The position numbers and the translations under genes were made by a program. Of a DNA stretch of 57,608 nt, positions 43,379-51,673 are shown piece after piece. The stretch lies in assembly GCA_002256185.1 (NCBI GenBank), contig NKIT01000010.1, forward strand, positions 1 through 57,608, in the 5' to 3' direction. Position 1 is the first letter of the stretch. Each line of letters begins with the position of its first letter. Under the pieces are notes generated by a model, which was given only the letters and a program-made list of their open reading frames with translations, was not told where the DNA came from and made no database searches. This stretch comes from Rhodobacteraceae bacterium PARR1. Lineage in GTDB: Bacteria > Pseudomonadota > Alphaproteobacteria > Rhodobacterales > Rhodobacteraceae.

Positions 43379-44650
43379 ATGAAGAAAGACCTGCTCGTCC
43401 CGAGCCGTCGCTCGGTCCTCAAGGGGATGGGGGCCGGATTGGCGGCCTCGGCCTTCCCCGGCTATACTTGGGCGCAGTCGGCCCCCATCAAACTGGGGTT
43501 CCAACTGCATCGAACCGGGATCGGGGCCGCCTATGGCCGCTGGTATGAACGCACCGCGCAGGCGGCGTTGAAGGTGGTGAATGACGCAGGCGGCATCGGT
43601 GGACGTCCGGTGGAAATCCTGTTCGAAGATGACGCCACCGATCCAAAGCGCGGCGCAGAGGTGGTGGAAAAGCTGGCCAATGACGGCTGTGATCTGATCT
43701 TCGGGCCGCTGTTTTCGCATGTGGTCATCGGCTCGGCCCCGCGCGCGGGTGAGTTGAAGATCCCCTATCTGGTCTGTTCCGAAGGCTATCACGTCGCCTC
43801 GGGCATGTTGAACCGCTGGACGCTGCAACCGGGCATCACCGATGTGCGGTCACAAGTGTCGTCAATGGCCCCGTGGGTGGCGGCGAACCTTGGGAAAAAG
43901 GTCACGATGGTCTATCCCGACTACGCCTTTGGCTACGACCACCGCGATTTCTTTACCGAAGCGATCAAGGCCCAAGGCGGCGAAGTCATCGCCCAAATCG
44001 CCATCCCGCCGACCGAAACCACCTTTACCCGCTATCTGCCGCAAATCCCCGCCGAGACTGAGGTTTTGTATCACGTCATGGTCGGCCCTGCGGTTCTGAC
44101 CTTTGTGAAAGAGTTGGGGGATTTCTACGGCTCTGGCGCGCGTCCGCAAATCTTTGGCTTCATCGACTCGCTTGAGGCTGTGGATACCGCATCGCCGGGG
44201 TTGGAATTCCTTGAAGGGACGTATTTCTGGGAGGCGATGAACCGCGTCAAACAGGACGGCCAGACTGAGGCTGAAACCGCCTATCGTGCCGCCGTGGGCG
44301 TGGATGACACTGGCGCGTCAGTGACTGATGCTGCGGATGTGTCCACCTACAGCCATATGTTCAGCGTCTGGGAAACCCTGCACACGATCAAGGCGGGGAT
44401 GGAGGCTGCGGGCTATCAATCCACCGCCGACCGCCAAAAGTTCGTTGAGGCCTTGGAGGCGATGACCACCATGGCTGAGGGCCCGGGCAATCCGCAGGGC
44501 GACAAGGTGTTCAACGGCAAGACCCATCAGGTCTTTGGCCATCAGAACATCAGCCAGGTCACCGGGGGCAAGTTGTTGCGCGTCCATCGCACCAGCATCG
44601 AGGATGGCCAATACGCCGACGCCGTGGATTACACCACGATGTCGTTCTGA
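43379..44650 (+). CDS. ABC transporter substrate-binding protein (branched-chain amino acid type, Tat-exported)
   Basis: A 423-residue periplasmic binding protein of the LIV/amide (HAAT) group. Start 43379 has GCGGAGAG upstream. The N-terminus MKKDLLVPSRRSVLKGMGAG is a twin-arginine signal (S-R-R-x-x-L-K) ending near TWAQS, so it is exported folded, unlike most of its family. Binding-lobe segments include IKLGFQLHRTGIGAAYGRWY, VNDAGGIGGRPVEILFEDDA and ADVSTYSHMFSVWETLHTIK; the group including amide and urea binders shares these. It should deliver the operon's substrate to the permeases that follow an 84-nt gap with two hairpins. Confidence 0.88.
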   Translation: MKKDLLVPSRRSVLKGMGAGLAASAFPGYTWAQSAPIKLGFQLHRTGIGAAYGRWYERTAQAALKVVNDAGGIGGRPVEILFEDDATDPKRGAEVVEKLANDGCDLIFGPLFSHVVIGSAPRAGELKIPYLVCSEGYHVASGMLNRWTLQPGITDVRSQVSSMAPWVAANLGKKVTMVYPDYAFGYDHRDFFTEAIKAQGGEVIAQIAIPPTETTFTRYLPQIPAETEVLYHVMVGPAVLTFVKELGDFYGSGARPQIFGFIDSLEAVDTASPGLEFLEGTYFWEAMNRVKQDGQTEAETAYRAAVGVDDTGASVTDAADVSTYSHMFSVWETLHTIKAGMEAAGYQSTADRQKFVEALEAMTTMAEGPGNPQGDKVFNGKTHQVFGHQNISQVTGGKLLRVHRTSIEDGQYADAVDYTTMSF

Positions 44651-44658
44651 TCCCAGCA

Positions 44659-44681
44659 GGGCGGGGGCAACGTCCCCGCCC
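44659..44681 (+). other. hairpin 1 after the binding-protein gene
   Basis: GGGCGGGG (44659-44666) and CCCCGCCC (44674-44681) form a perfect 8-bp stem with a 7-nt loop, 8 nt past the stop. No U tract; likely an mRNA 3'-end stabiliser that lets the binding protein be made in excess. Confidence 0.6.
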
Positions 44682-44695
44682 ATTTCATCCGATGC

Positions 44696-44712
44696 GCGGG
44701 GACAATCCCCGC
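44696..44712 (+). other. hairpin 2 after the binding-protein gene
   Basis: GCGGGGA-CAA-TCCCCGC is a perfect 7-bp stem with a 3-nt loop, 14 nt after hairpin 1 and 22 nt before the permease start. Confidence 0.6.
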
Positions 44713-44734
44713 CCGCCATCCGGGGGCTGCCCTC

Positions 44735-45613
44735 TTGAGTTTCGGACCCTTCCTTTTGCTGGCGGTGATGGAAAGCCTTGTCACCGCCGCCACACTCGCC
44801 TTGACCGCAGTCGGGTTATCCTTGGTGTTCGGCACCATGCGGGTGGTCAACGTCGCGCATGGTGAGTTCTTCATGCTGGGCGCTGTTTTGGCGTGGTTTG
44901 TCACCACATCGGTGGGCGGGCCAGAGTGGATCGGCTTTGTCGCGGCCTTGGCCCTTGCGCCCTTGGGTGTGGCCGCTGTTGCCGCCTTGGCGGATCGGTT
45001 GGTGCTGAAACGCCTGAACTATGAGCCAGAGGCAACCATCGTCGCCACCATTGGCCTCTTGTACATCCTGCAACAGGCGGCGCTGACCTTTTACGGACCA
45101 GAGGCGCGGCCCGTAGAGCCGCCCTTCAATTTTCGCATCCAATTCCCGTGGTTCGGGTATTCCGGCTACAAGTTGTTCGTGATCTTTGCCGCGATCGCCG
45201 TTTTGCTGGCGGTCTGGTGGGGGCTGACGCGCAGCAAGGCGGGGCTGATCATGCGCGCCACGCAGGTGGACCGCGACACCGCCCGCGCCTTTGGGATCAA
45301 CGTGGATCGTGTCTACGCCGGGGTTTTTGCCCTTGGTGCGGCCTTGGCGGCGATAGCGGCGGTGCTGATCGTGCCCATTCAACAAGCGCATTACCTGATG
45401 GGCGGGGAACCTTTGCTTCTGGCCTTTATCACCGTCATCGTCGGCGGTCTCGGGTCGCTACGCGGCACGGTGATCGCGGCTTTGGTCATCGGGCTGTCGG
45501 ATGGGCTGATCGCATTCTTCTACTCGCCGACCTTGGCGAAGATCCTTGCGACGCTGCTGGTGGCCTTGGTGCTGGTGTTCCGTCCGCAGGGGCTGTTCGG
45601 GGCAAAAGCATGA
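44735..45613 (+). CDS. ABC transporter permease (LivH-type)
   Basis: A 292-residue inner-membrane permease. TTG at 44735 (SFGPFLLLAVMESLVTAATL) is preceded by GGGGGCT; the ATG at 44768 is an alternative that would shorten the first helix. The LivH signature is GLSLVFGTMRVVNVAHGEFF; VIVGGLGSLRGTVIAALVIG and FRPQGLFGAKA close the protein. About eight helices. Its stop overlaps the LivM-type start (ATGA at 45610-45613). The five-gene set is a complete high-affinity importer, its substrate presumably the operon's heterocycle or a carboxylate derivative. Confidence 0.88.
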   Translation: MSFGPFLLLAVMESLVTAATLALTAVGLSLVFGTMRVVNVAHGEFFMLGAVLAWFVTTSVGGPEWIGFVAALALAPLGVAAVAALADRLVLKRLNYEPEATIVATIGLLYILQQAALTFYGPEARPVEPPFNFRIQFPWFGYSGYKLFVIFAAIAVLLAVWWGLTRSKAGLIMRATQVDRDTARAFGINVDRVYAGVFALGAALAAIAAVLIVPIQQAHYLMGGEPLLLAFITVIVGGLGSLRGTVIAALVIGLSDGLIAFFYSPTLAKILATLLVALVLVFRPQGLFGAKA

Positions 45614-46536
45614 AGGTCTGGATCGCGCATCTGGCCGTTCTGGCGGCCTTGGCAGTGCTGCTAGCCGTGCTGCCCGCCTATCACGCCACCAACCTTGCCC
45701 GCATTCTGACGCTGGCGGTCTTTGCGACGGGCTATAACCTTGCCTTCGGTTACACGGGGTTGTTGTCGCTGGGACATGCGCTGTTCTTTGCCGCTGGCGT
45801 CTATGGCGCGGCTTTGCCGGTCACCTATTGGGGCCTGTCACCCCTGCCCGCCATCGCTTTGGGCTGTTTGGCGGGGGGCGGGATGGCTGCAATGGTTGGC
45901 CTATTGGCGCTGCGAACGGCAGGGGTCAGTTTCATGATCGTGACCCTGATGTTCGCGCAGGCGGGGTATCTGACCTTGCTCTATTTCGGCCAGATCACAG
46001 GCGGGGATGAAGGGTTGGTCATGCCAGACGCCACCGCCCTGATCCCCGGCCTTTCCCCCGATACCGCCCGCGCCGTGATCGCCTTTGCGCTGTTCGCGCT
46101 GGCCTTGGTCCTGTCGCTCGCCGTGATCCGCAGCCGCCTTGGCCGTGTGATGGTGGCGATGCGCGAAAACGAGGAGCGCAGCCGCATGCTGGGCTATAAC
46201 CCGTTCACGGTAAAGCTGACGGCGCTGGTCCTGTCGGGTCTTTTCGCAGGCGCGGCGGGGGCGGGTTACGCCCTGCTGTTCGGCTATGCCGGGGCGAGTT
46301 TTGCGACCATCCAGTATTCCATCCTGCCGATGCTGTACGTGCTGATGGGCGGCGCGGGCACCACGCTTGGCCCGCTGCTGGGAACGGCGGCGATGTTCTA
46401 TCTGGTCGATGGCGCGGCGCGGATCACGACGGCGACGCTGCTGGTCGTCGGGGTGGCGCTGGTCTTGCTGATCCTGTTTGCCCCCAAGGGCATTCTTGGC
46501 ACCCTAAGGGAAAGGGGCGCGCGATGGATTCCGTGA
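45610..46536 (+). CDS. ABC transporter permease (LivM-type)
   Basis: A 308-residue permease from the ATG at 45610 (MKVWIAHLAVLAALAVLLAV); the frame is open further upstream inside the LivH-type gene but that part is a shadow. The LivM signature is GYNLAFGYTGLLSLGHALFF; later segments are GVSFMIVTLMFAQAGYLTLL, RSRLGRVMVAMRENEERSRM (the cytoplasmic coupling helix) and LLILFAPKGILGTLRERGAR. It overlaps the LivG-type gene by 13 nt. Confidence 0.9.
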   Translation: MKVWIAHLAVLAALAVLLAVLPAYHATNLARILTLAVFATGYNLAFGYTGLLSLGHALFFAAGVYGAALPVTYWGLSPLPAIALGCLAGGGMAAMVGLLALRTAGVSFMIVTLMFAQAGYLTLLYFGQITGGDEGLVMPDATALIPGLSPDTARAVIAFALFALALVLSLAVIRSRLGRVMVAMRENEERSRMLGYNPFTVKLTALVLSGLFAGAAGAGYALLFGYAGASFATIQYSILPMLYVLMGGAGTTLGPLLGTAAMFYLVDGAARITTATLLVVGVALVLLILFAPKGILGTLRERGARWIP

Positions 46537-47243
46537 TCTTGTCAGCGCGCGGCCTGACCCGGCATTTCGGCGGGTTGCGTGCGGTGGATGGCGTCGATTT
46601 CGACCTGCGAACCGGAGAGATTCACGCCCTGATCGGCCCCAATGGCGCGGGGAAAACCACCTTTGTCAGCCTGCTGTCCGGACGCGTTCCCGTGCAATCG
46701 GGCAGCATCACGCTAGGGGCGGAGGATATCACCGCCCTGCCCGCCCATGCCCGTGTGCGCAAGGGGATCGCCTATACGTTCCAGATCACCTCGGTCTACC
46801 CGCGCCTGTCGGTCTATGACAACGTGGCCTTGGCCGTCCCGCCTGAGGCTGGCGAATTGCGCCCCGCCGTCATGGCCGCGCTGTCGCGGGTGGGGTTGGC
46901 GGATCGGGCGGACCAGATCGCCGGGACGCTGTCCTACGGTCATCAGCGGTTGCTAGAGCTGGGCATGGGCCTCGCCCTGCGCCCGCGTGTGCTGATCCTC
47001 GACGAGCCAACCCAAGGGCTGGCCTCGGGAGAAGTCGCAGGCTTTGCCGCTCTCGTCCGGTCACTGGTGCCGGAAACCACTGTGCTGCTGATCGAGCATA
47101 ATATGGAGCTGGTGATGGACCTCGCCCAGCGGATCACGGTCTTGAACTTCGGTCAGGTGCTGGCCACCGGGACGCCTGCGGAGATTCGCGCCAATCGGGC
47201 GGTGCAGGCGGCCTATCTGGGGGGCGATGATGCTGCGGCTTGA
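46524..47243 (+). CDS. ABC transporter ATPase (LivG-type)
   Basis: A 239-residue nucleotide-binding subunit. Walker A is GPNGAGKTTF (from residue 39), the Q-loop is YTFQITSVYPRLSVYDNVAL, the signature is LSYGHQRLLELGMGL (in place of the common LSGGQ, as in LivG-type proteins), Walker B is RVLILDEPTQGL and the H-switch is LIEHNMELVMDLAQRITVLN, which ends with FGQVLATGTP. It pairs with the LivF-type protein, whose start overlaps by 17 nt. Confidence 0.92.
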   Translation: MDSVILSARGLTRHFGGLRAVDGVDFDLRTGEIHALIGPNGAGKTTFVSLLSGRVPVQSGSITLGAEDITALPAHARVRKGIAYTFQITSVYPRLSVYDNVALAVPPEAGELRPAVMAALSRVGLADRADQIAGTLSYGHQRLLELGMGLALRPRVLILDEPTQGLASGEVAGFAALVRSLVPETTVLLIEHNMELVMDLAQRITVLNFGQVLATGTPAEIRANRAVQAAYLGGDDAAA

Positions 47244-47925
47244 CGGGGTGGCGGCGGGCTATGGCGCGGTGCGGGTGCTGGACGGGGTGTCCCTGACCGC
47301 TGAACCGGGTCAGATCACCTGCATCATGGGCCGCAACGGGGCGGGGAAATCGACCCTGATCAAGGCGATCATGGGTCTGGTGTCGCCCACAGCGGGGACA
47401 ATCATGCTGGATGGGGTGGCGCTGCACAGCCTGCCCGCGCATCTGATCCCCCGGCATGGGGTGGCTTACGTTCCGCAGGGGCGGCGGCTGTTCGGGCCGC
47501 TGACCGTGGCGGAAAACCTGTCCATCGGGCTGATGACGCGCGGGTTTGGCGACGAGGTGCGGGACCGCGTGCTGACCCTGTTCCCCCGCCTGCGGGAACG
47601 TCTGGATCAGGTGTCACAGACCCTGTCGGGGGGCGAGCAACAGATGCTGGCCATCGGGCGGGCCTTGTGTCTGGAGCCCAAGGTGATCTTGCTGGACGAA
47701 CCGACCGAAGGATTGCAGCCGTCGATGATCGCGCTGATCCGGGATGTGGTGGTGACACTGAAAGCCCAAGGCGTCGCGGTGGTCTTGGTCGAACAGCGCC
47801 CCGATGCCGTGCTGCGGATGGCGGATCGCGTGGCCTTCATGGCGCAGGGGCGGGTGGCGACGGTGGTGGCAGCGGCGGAATTGACGCGGGACTCGTCTCT
47901 ATTCCAGCAGTTTGTGGGGGTCTGA
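47227..47925 (+). CDS. ABC transporter ATPase (LivF-type)
   Basis: A 232-residue nucleotide-binding subunit. Two ATGs in a row (47227, 47230) make the start uncertain by one codon. Walker A is GRNGAGKSTL, the Q-loop region is YVPQGRRLFGPLTVAENLSI, the signature is LSGGEQQMLAIGRAL, Walker B is VILLDEPTEGLQPS and the H-switch region is VVLVEQRPDAVLRMADRVAF, where the usual histidine is replaced by glutamine as in most LivF proteins. It is followed directly (no gap) by hyuA at 47926. Confidence 0.92.
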   Translation: MMLRLDGVAAGYGAVRVLDGVSLTAEPGQITCIMGRNGAGKSTLIKAIMGLVSPTAGTIMLDGVALHSLPAHLIPRHGVAYVPQGRRLFGPLTVAENLSIGLMTRGFGDEVRDRVLTLFPRLRERLDQVSQTLSGGEQQMLAIGRALCLEPKVILLDEPTEGLQPSMIALIRDVVVTLKAQGVAVVLVEQRPDAVLRMADRVAFMAQGRVATVVAAAELTRDSSLFQQFVGV

Positions 47926-49944
47926 ATGTCGGGACTGGTCGCAGGGGTGGATGTCGGCGGAACCTTTACCGATCTGGCGATCCTTGACCCTGCCACGGGG
48001 GCCGTGCGTCTGGCCAAGGTGCCAACCAGCCTGCCCAATCAGGCACCGGGGGTCCTCGCCGCCTTTGATGCTGCCGGGGCCGAGTTGGCGGGGATTGATC
48101 TGATCGTGCATGGCACCACGACCACGACCAATGCCGTGCTGGAACGCGCGCTGTGCAAGACCGGGCTTATCACCACCGCCGGTTTCCGCGATGTGCTGGA
48201 ACTGGGGCGGCGGACACGGCCGCAACCCTATGGCATGACCGGCACCTTTACCCCCGTCATCCCCCGCGACCTGCGGCTTGAGGTGCCCGAACGCATGGAC
48301 GCGCAGGGGCGGGTTTTGACCCCGCTGGATGAGGGTGCGCTGCGCGAAACAGTCTCTGAATTGGCGGAAATGGGCTGCGAAAGCCTCGTGATCCATTTCC
48401 TGCATGCCTATGCCAATCCGGCGCATGAACTGCGGGCGTTAGAGATCGCGCAAGAGATCTGGCCCACCCCCTATATCACCTGCGGCCATCACCTGCTGTC
48501 CGAAAGCCGCGAGTTTGAGCGTGGGGTGACGGCGGCGGTCAATGCCTCGGTCCAGCCATTGCTGGAACGGTATGTGACCCGGCTGGCAGATGGGCTGCGC
48601 GACAAAGGCTATACCCGTGACCTCTTGGTGATGAACGGCAATGGCGGCATGGTTGCGGCGGGCAAGGTCAGCCGCGAGGCGGTGAAAACCGTCATGTCCG
48701 GCCCGGCGTCAGGCGTGATGGCGGCGATTGCCACCGGGCGGCGGGCGGGTTTTGCGAACCTGCTGACCTATGACATGGGCGGAACCTCCACCGATGTGGC
48801 CATGATCCGAAACCACCGCGCGCCAGTATCGAATGAGATCGAGGTGGAATATGCCATGCCGATCCATGTGCCGATGGTCGATGTGCGCACCGTGGGCGCG
48901 GGCGGCGGGTCCATCGCGCGGGTCGATGCGGGGGGCATGCTGCGGGTGGGGCCAGAGTCGGCGGGATCGACACCGGGGCCGATCTGCTATGGCCGGGGTG
49001 GCACGCGGGTCACGATTTCCGACGCGAACCTGATCCTTGGCCGCCTGCCTGCGGATCGCTTTGGCGTGGCGGCAGAGGATGCGCGTCAGGCGATGGCGGA
49101 CCAGATCGCCGCACCCTTGGGACTGGGGGTGGAACAGGCGGCAGAGGCGGTCTTGCGCATTGCCAACACGCATATGGCCGGCGCAATCCGCATGGTTTCG
49201 ATCAGCATGGGGGCCGATCCGCGCGATTTCGCGCTGTTTGCCTTTGGCGGGGCGGGGCCGTTGCATGCGACCGCGCTCGCACGGGAACTAGCGGTGCCGC
49301 GCGTCCTTATTCCGGCGCGTCCGGGGATCACCAACGCCTTGGGCTGCGTGGTCGCCGATCTGCGGCATGACTTTGTGCGGACGGTGAACCGGCCCTTGGA
49401 CGTGGCGGATCTGGATCAGGTGCATGGCATCCTCGCGGCGCAAGAGGCCGAGGGGCGCGCGCTGATCGCGGCGGAAAAGATCACGCTGGCCGAGGTGCGG
49501 GCCGAATTCAGCGCCGATATGCAGTTTGTGGGTCAGACGCATCTTTTGCGGATCGCCTTGCCGCATGCGACCCCGTCGCGTGCCGACCTTCAGGCGCTGT
49601 TCGAACGCGCCTATCACGACCGTTTCCGCGTCGATCTGCCCAGTATCCGCGCGAACCTTGTGAACCTGAATTGCTCGGTCATCGGGCGCCGTCCCGACAT
49701 GGACCTGTCGCGCCTGATTGACCCGTCAGAGCGTTTGGCCATCGCCACCCCCAATGCGCATCGGCAGGTCTGGTTTGGCGGTTGGGTCGATACGCCGGTC
49801 TATTGGCGCGACCACTTGCCCTTGGACCCCGGCCTGACCGGCCCCTGCATCATCGAGCAGATGGATACGACCATCGTGATTGATCCCGGCTGCACGGTTT
49901 CGGGCGATGCCGACGGCAATCTGATTGTGGGGGTGGGCGCATGA
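47926..49944 (+). CDS. hyuA: hydantoinase/oxoprolinase subunit A (HyuA)
   Basis: A 672-residue ATP-binding subunit of the HyuA/5-oxoprolinase/N-methylhydantoinase/acetophenone carboxylase family. The actin-like ATP site opens with GVDVGGTFTDLAI; IVHGTTTTTNAVLER, YDMGGTSTDVAMI and FGGAGPLHATALARELAVPR follow in the normal order. The family uses ATP to phosphorylate a lactam or amide carbonyl so that the ring can be hydrolysed, or carboxylates ketones. In this operon a lactam made by hydroxylation and reduction of a pyridine ring is a fitting substrate (inference). The start abuts the importer ATPase stop; the end overlaps hyuB by 4 nt. Confidence 0.92.
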   Translation: MSGLVAGVDVGGTFTDLAILDPATGAVRLAKVPTSLPNQAPGVLAAFDAAGAELAGIDLIVHGTTTTTNAVLERALCKTGLITTAGFRDVLELGRRTRPQPYGMTGTFTPVIPRDLRLEVPERMDAQGRVLTPLDEGALRETVSELAEMGCESLVIHFLHAYANPAHELRALEIAQEIWPTPYITCGHHLLSESREFERGVTAAVNASVQPLLERYVTRLADGLRDKGYTRDLLVMNGNGGMVAAGKVSREAVKTVMSGPASGVMAAIATGRRAGFANLLTYDMGGTSTDVAMIRNHRAPVSNEIEVEYAMPIHVPMVDVRTVGAGGGSIARVDAGGMLRVGPESAGSTPGPICYGRGGTRVTISDANLILGRLPADRFGVAAEDARQAMADQIAAPLGLGVEQAAEAVLRIANTHMAGAIRMVSISMGADPRDFALFAFGGAGPLHATALARELAVPRVLIPARPGITNALGCVVADLRHDFVRTVNRPLDVADLDQVHGILAAQEAEGRALIAAEKITLAEVRAEFSADMQFVGQTHLLRIALPHATPSRADLQALFERAYHDRFRVDLPSIRANLVNLNCSVIGRRPDMDLSRLIDPSERLAIATPNAHRQVWFGGWVDTPVYWRDHLPLDPGLTGPCIIEQMDTTIVIDPGCTVSGDADGNLIVGVGA

Positions 49945-51623
49945 TTGCTCCCGTCACCCTCGCCGTGATCCAAGCGGGCTTGCAACAGGTCTGCGATGAG
50001 ATGGACCTGACCTTCTCGCGCGCCGCGTTCTCTCCGGTGATTGCTGAAGCCGACGACCGTTCCGACGGCATCTATTCCGCCACGGATGGCAGTCTGATCG
50101 CCCAAGGCGCGCGCGGTCTGCCGGTCTTTGTCGGGACGATGCAGTTTTCCACGCGGCATATCGTGGAACGCATCGCAAGCGGCGTGACCCTGCCGCCGGA
50201 ACCGGGCGACATCTACATCGTCAATGACCCCTATCTGGGCGGGACGCATCTGATGGATGTGCGGTTTGCCATGCCGTTTTATCGGGATAATCGGATTTTC
50301 TGTTGGCTGTCCAACACCGGCCATTGGCCCGATACCGGCGGTGCGGTGCCGGGGGGCTTTTCCGCCAGCGCCATCAGCGCCGAACAAGAAGGGCTGCGCC
50401 TGCCGCCCGTCAAGCTGTTCAAGCGCGGGGTGATGGACACCGAGTTGTGGCAGGTGATCTGCTCCAACATCCGGGTGTCAGAACAACGGATTGGCGATGT
50501 GAAGGCCCAAGCCTCGGCCTTGCTGGTCGGGGCGGAGCGGTTGGGGCAGTTGATGGACCGCTACAGCGACGCCACCGTGACAGAGGCGATTACTGAGATG
50601 CGGGTGCTGGCCGCGCGGCAGATGCGGGCCAATATAGGGCTGATCCCGGACGGCAGCTATCAGGCAAAGGCGTTTGTGGACAGCGACGGGGTGGTGAATG
50701 AGCCGCTGACGATTGCGCTGACGGTGACGAAGGGCGCGAACGGTTTGACCTTTGATTTCGCCGGAACCTCTCCGCCCTGCATGGGGCCGATGAACTCGGT
50801 CCGGGCGACGACCTTGTCGTCGGTCTACCTTGCGATGCGGCATATCTTCCCGGATGTCCCCATCAGCGCGGGCGCGTTTGAGCCGCTGACGGTGACCGGC
50901 ATCGCAGACACCTTCCTTGATGCGCAATACCCGCGCCCCGTGTCGGGCTGCGCGGCTGAAGTCAGCCAACGCATCGCCGAGGCGGTCTTTGCCGCCTTGG
51001 TGCAGGCTTTGCCTGATCGGGTCACAGCCTCGCCTGCGGGAACCTCGGGGAATTTCGGCCTTGGCGGGCATGACCCGGAAAAGGGCCGGGATTATGTGAT
51101 GTACCAAATCTCGGGCGGGGGATACGGCGGCAATGCGCGCCATGACGGGCTGTCCAATGGCTGCTCCACCATCGGCATCTCAAAAGCCCCGCCGGTAGAG
51201 ATCATGGAGCAGACCTTTCCCGTCCTGTATCGCCGCTATGCCCTGCACGAAGGATCGGGCGGTGCGGGGCAGCATCGCGGCGGCTTTGGGCTGGATTATG
51301 AGATTGAACTGTTGCGCGGGCAGGCGCGGGCGTCTTTTGTGATGGACCACGGGCGCACAGGGCCGCAGGGCGCGCAAGGCGGGCAGGATGGCGCGGTCAA
51401 TCGGGTGGAAATCCTGAAAGGTGATCAGGTCATCATCCCCGACCACCTGTCCAAGGCGCAGGATATCGCCCTGTCGCCGGGGGACCACGTACGCGTCCGA
51501 ACCCCCGGCGGCGGTGGCTATGGTGATGCCGCCAAACGCGATCCCATGGCGATTGCCGAGGATGTGCGGCTTGGCCGTTATTCCGCCGAACAGGCAAAAC
51601 GGCTTTGGGGATGGACGGGCTGA
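49941..51623 (+). CDS. hyuB: hydantoinase/oxoprolinase subunit B (HyuB)
   Basis: A 560-residue partner of HyuA. Family segments are DEMDLTFSRAAFSPVIAEAD (the metal/substrate region near the start), DIYIVNDPYLGGTHLMDVRF, FDFAGTSPPCMGPMNSVRAT, NGCSTIGISKAPPVEIMEQT and the C-terminal RVRTPGGGGYGDAAKRDP. The two subunits together form the ATP-dependent hydrolase. It is the last gene of the operon; the next ATG (51674) is 50 nt on and belongs to an unrelated channel. No clear terminator hairpin was seen between them. Confidence 0.92.
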   Translation: MIAPVTLAVIQAGLQQVCDEMDLTFSRAAFSPVIAEADDRSDGIYSATDGSLIAQGARGLPVFVGTMQFSTRHIVERIASGVTLPPEPGDIYIVNDPYLGGTHLMDVRFAMPFYRDNRIFCWLSNTGHWPDTGGAVPGGFSASAISAEQEGLRLPPVKLFKRGVMDTELWQVICSNIRVSEQRIGDVKAQASALLVGAERLGQLMDRYSDATVTEAITEMRVLAARQMRANIGLIPDGSYQAKAFVDSDGVVNEPLTIALTVTKGANGLTFDFAGTSPPCMGPMNSVRATTLSSVYLAMRHIFPDVPISAGAFEPLTVTGIADTFLDAQYPRPVSGCAAEVSQRIAEAVFAALVQALPDRVTASPAGTSGNFGLGGHDPEKGRDYVMYQISGGGYGGNARHDGLSNGCSTIGISKAPPVEIMEQTFPVLYRRYALHEGSGGAGQHRGGFGLDYEIELLRGQARASFVMDHGRTGPQGAQGGQDGAVNRVEILKGDQVIIPDHLSKAQDIALSPGDHVRVRTPGGGGYGDAAKRDPMAIAEDVRLGRYSAEQAKRLWGWTG

Positions 51624-51673
51624 CAGGCGTCGTGATTTCCGATAGCCAAGGGCCGAACTAACCGGGGGCCGCC

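Noticed and set aside
45148-45609. LivM-type permease extended upstream by 154 residues
   Set aside because: This stretch is a shadow frame of the LivH-type gene; the ATG at 45610 begins the normal first helix.
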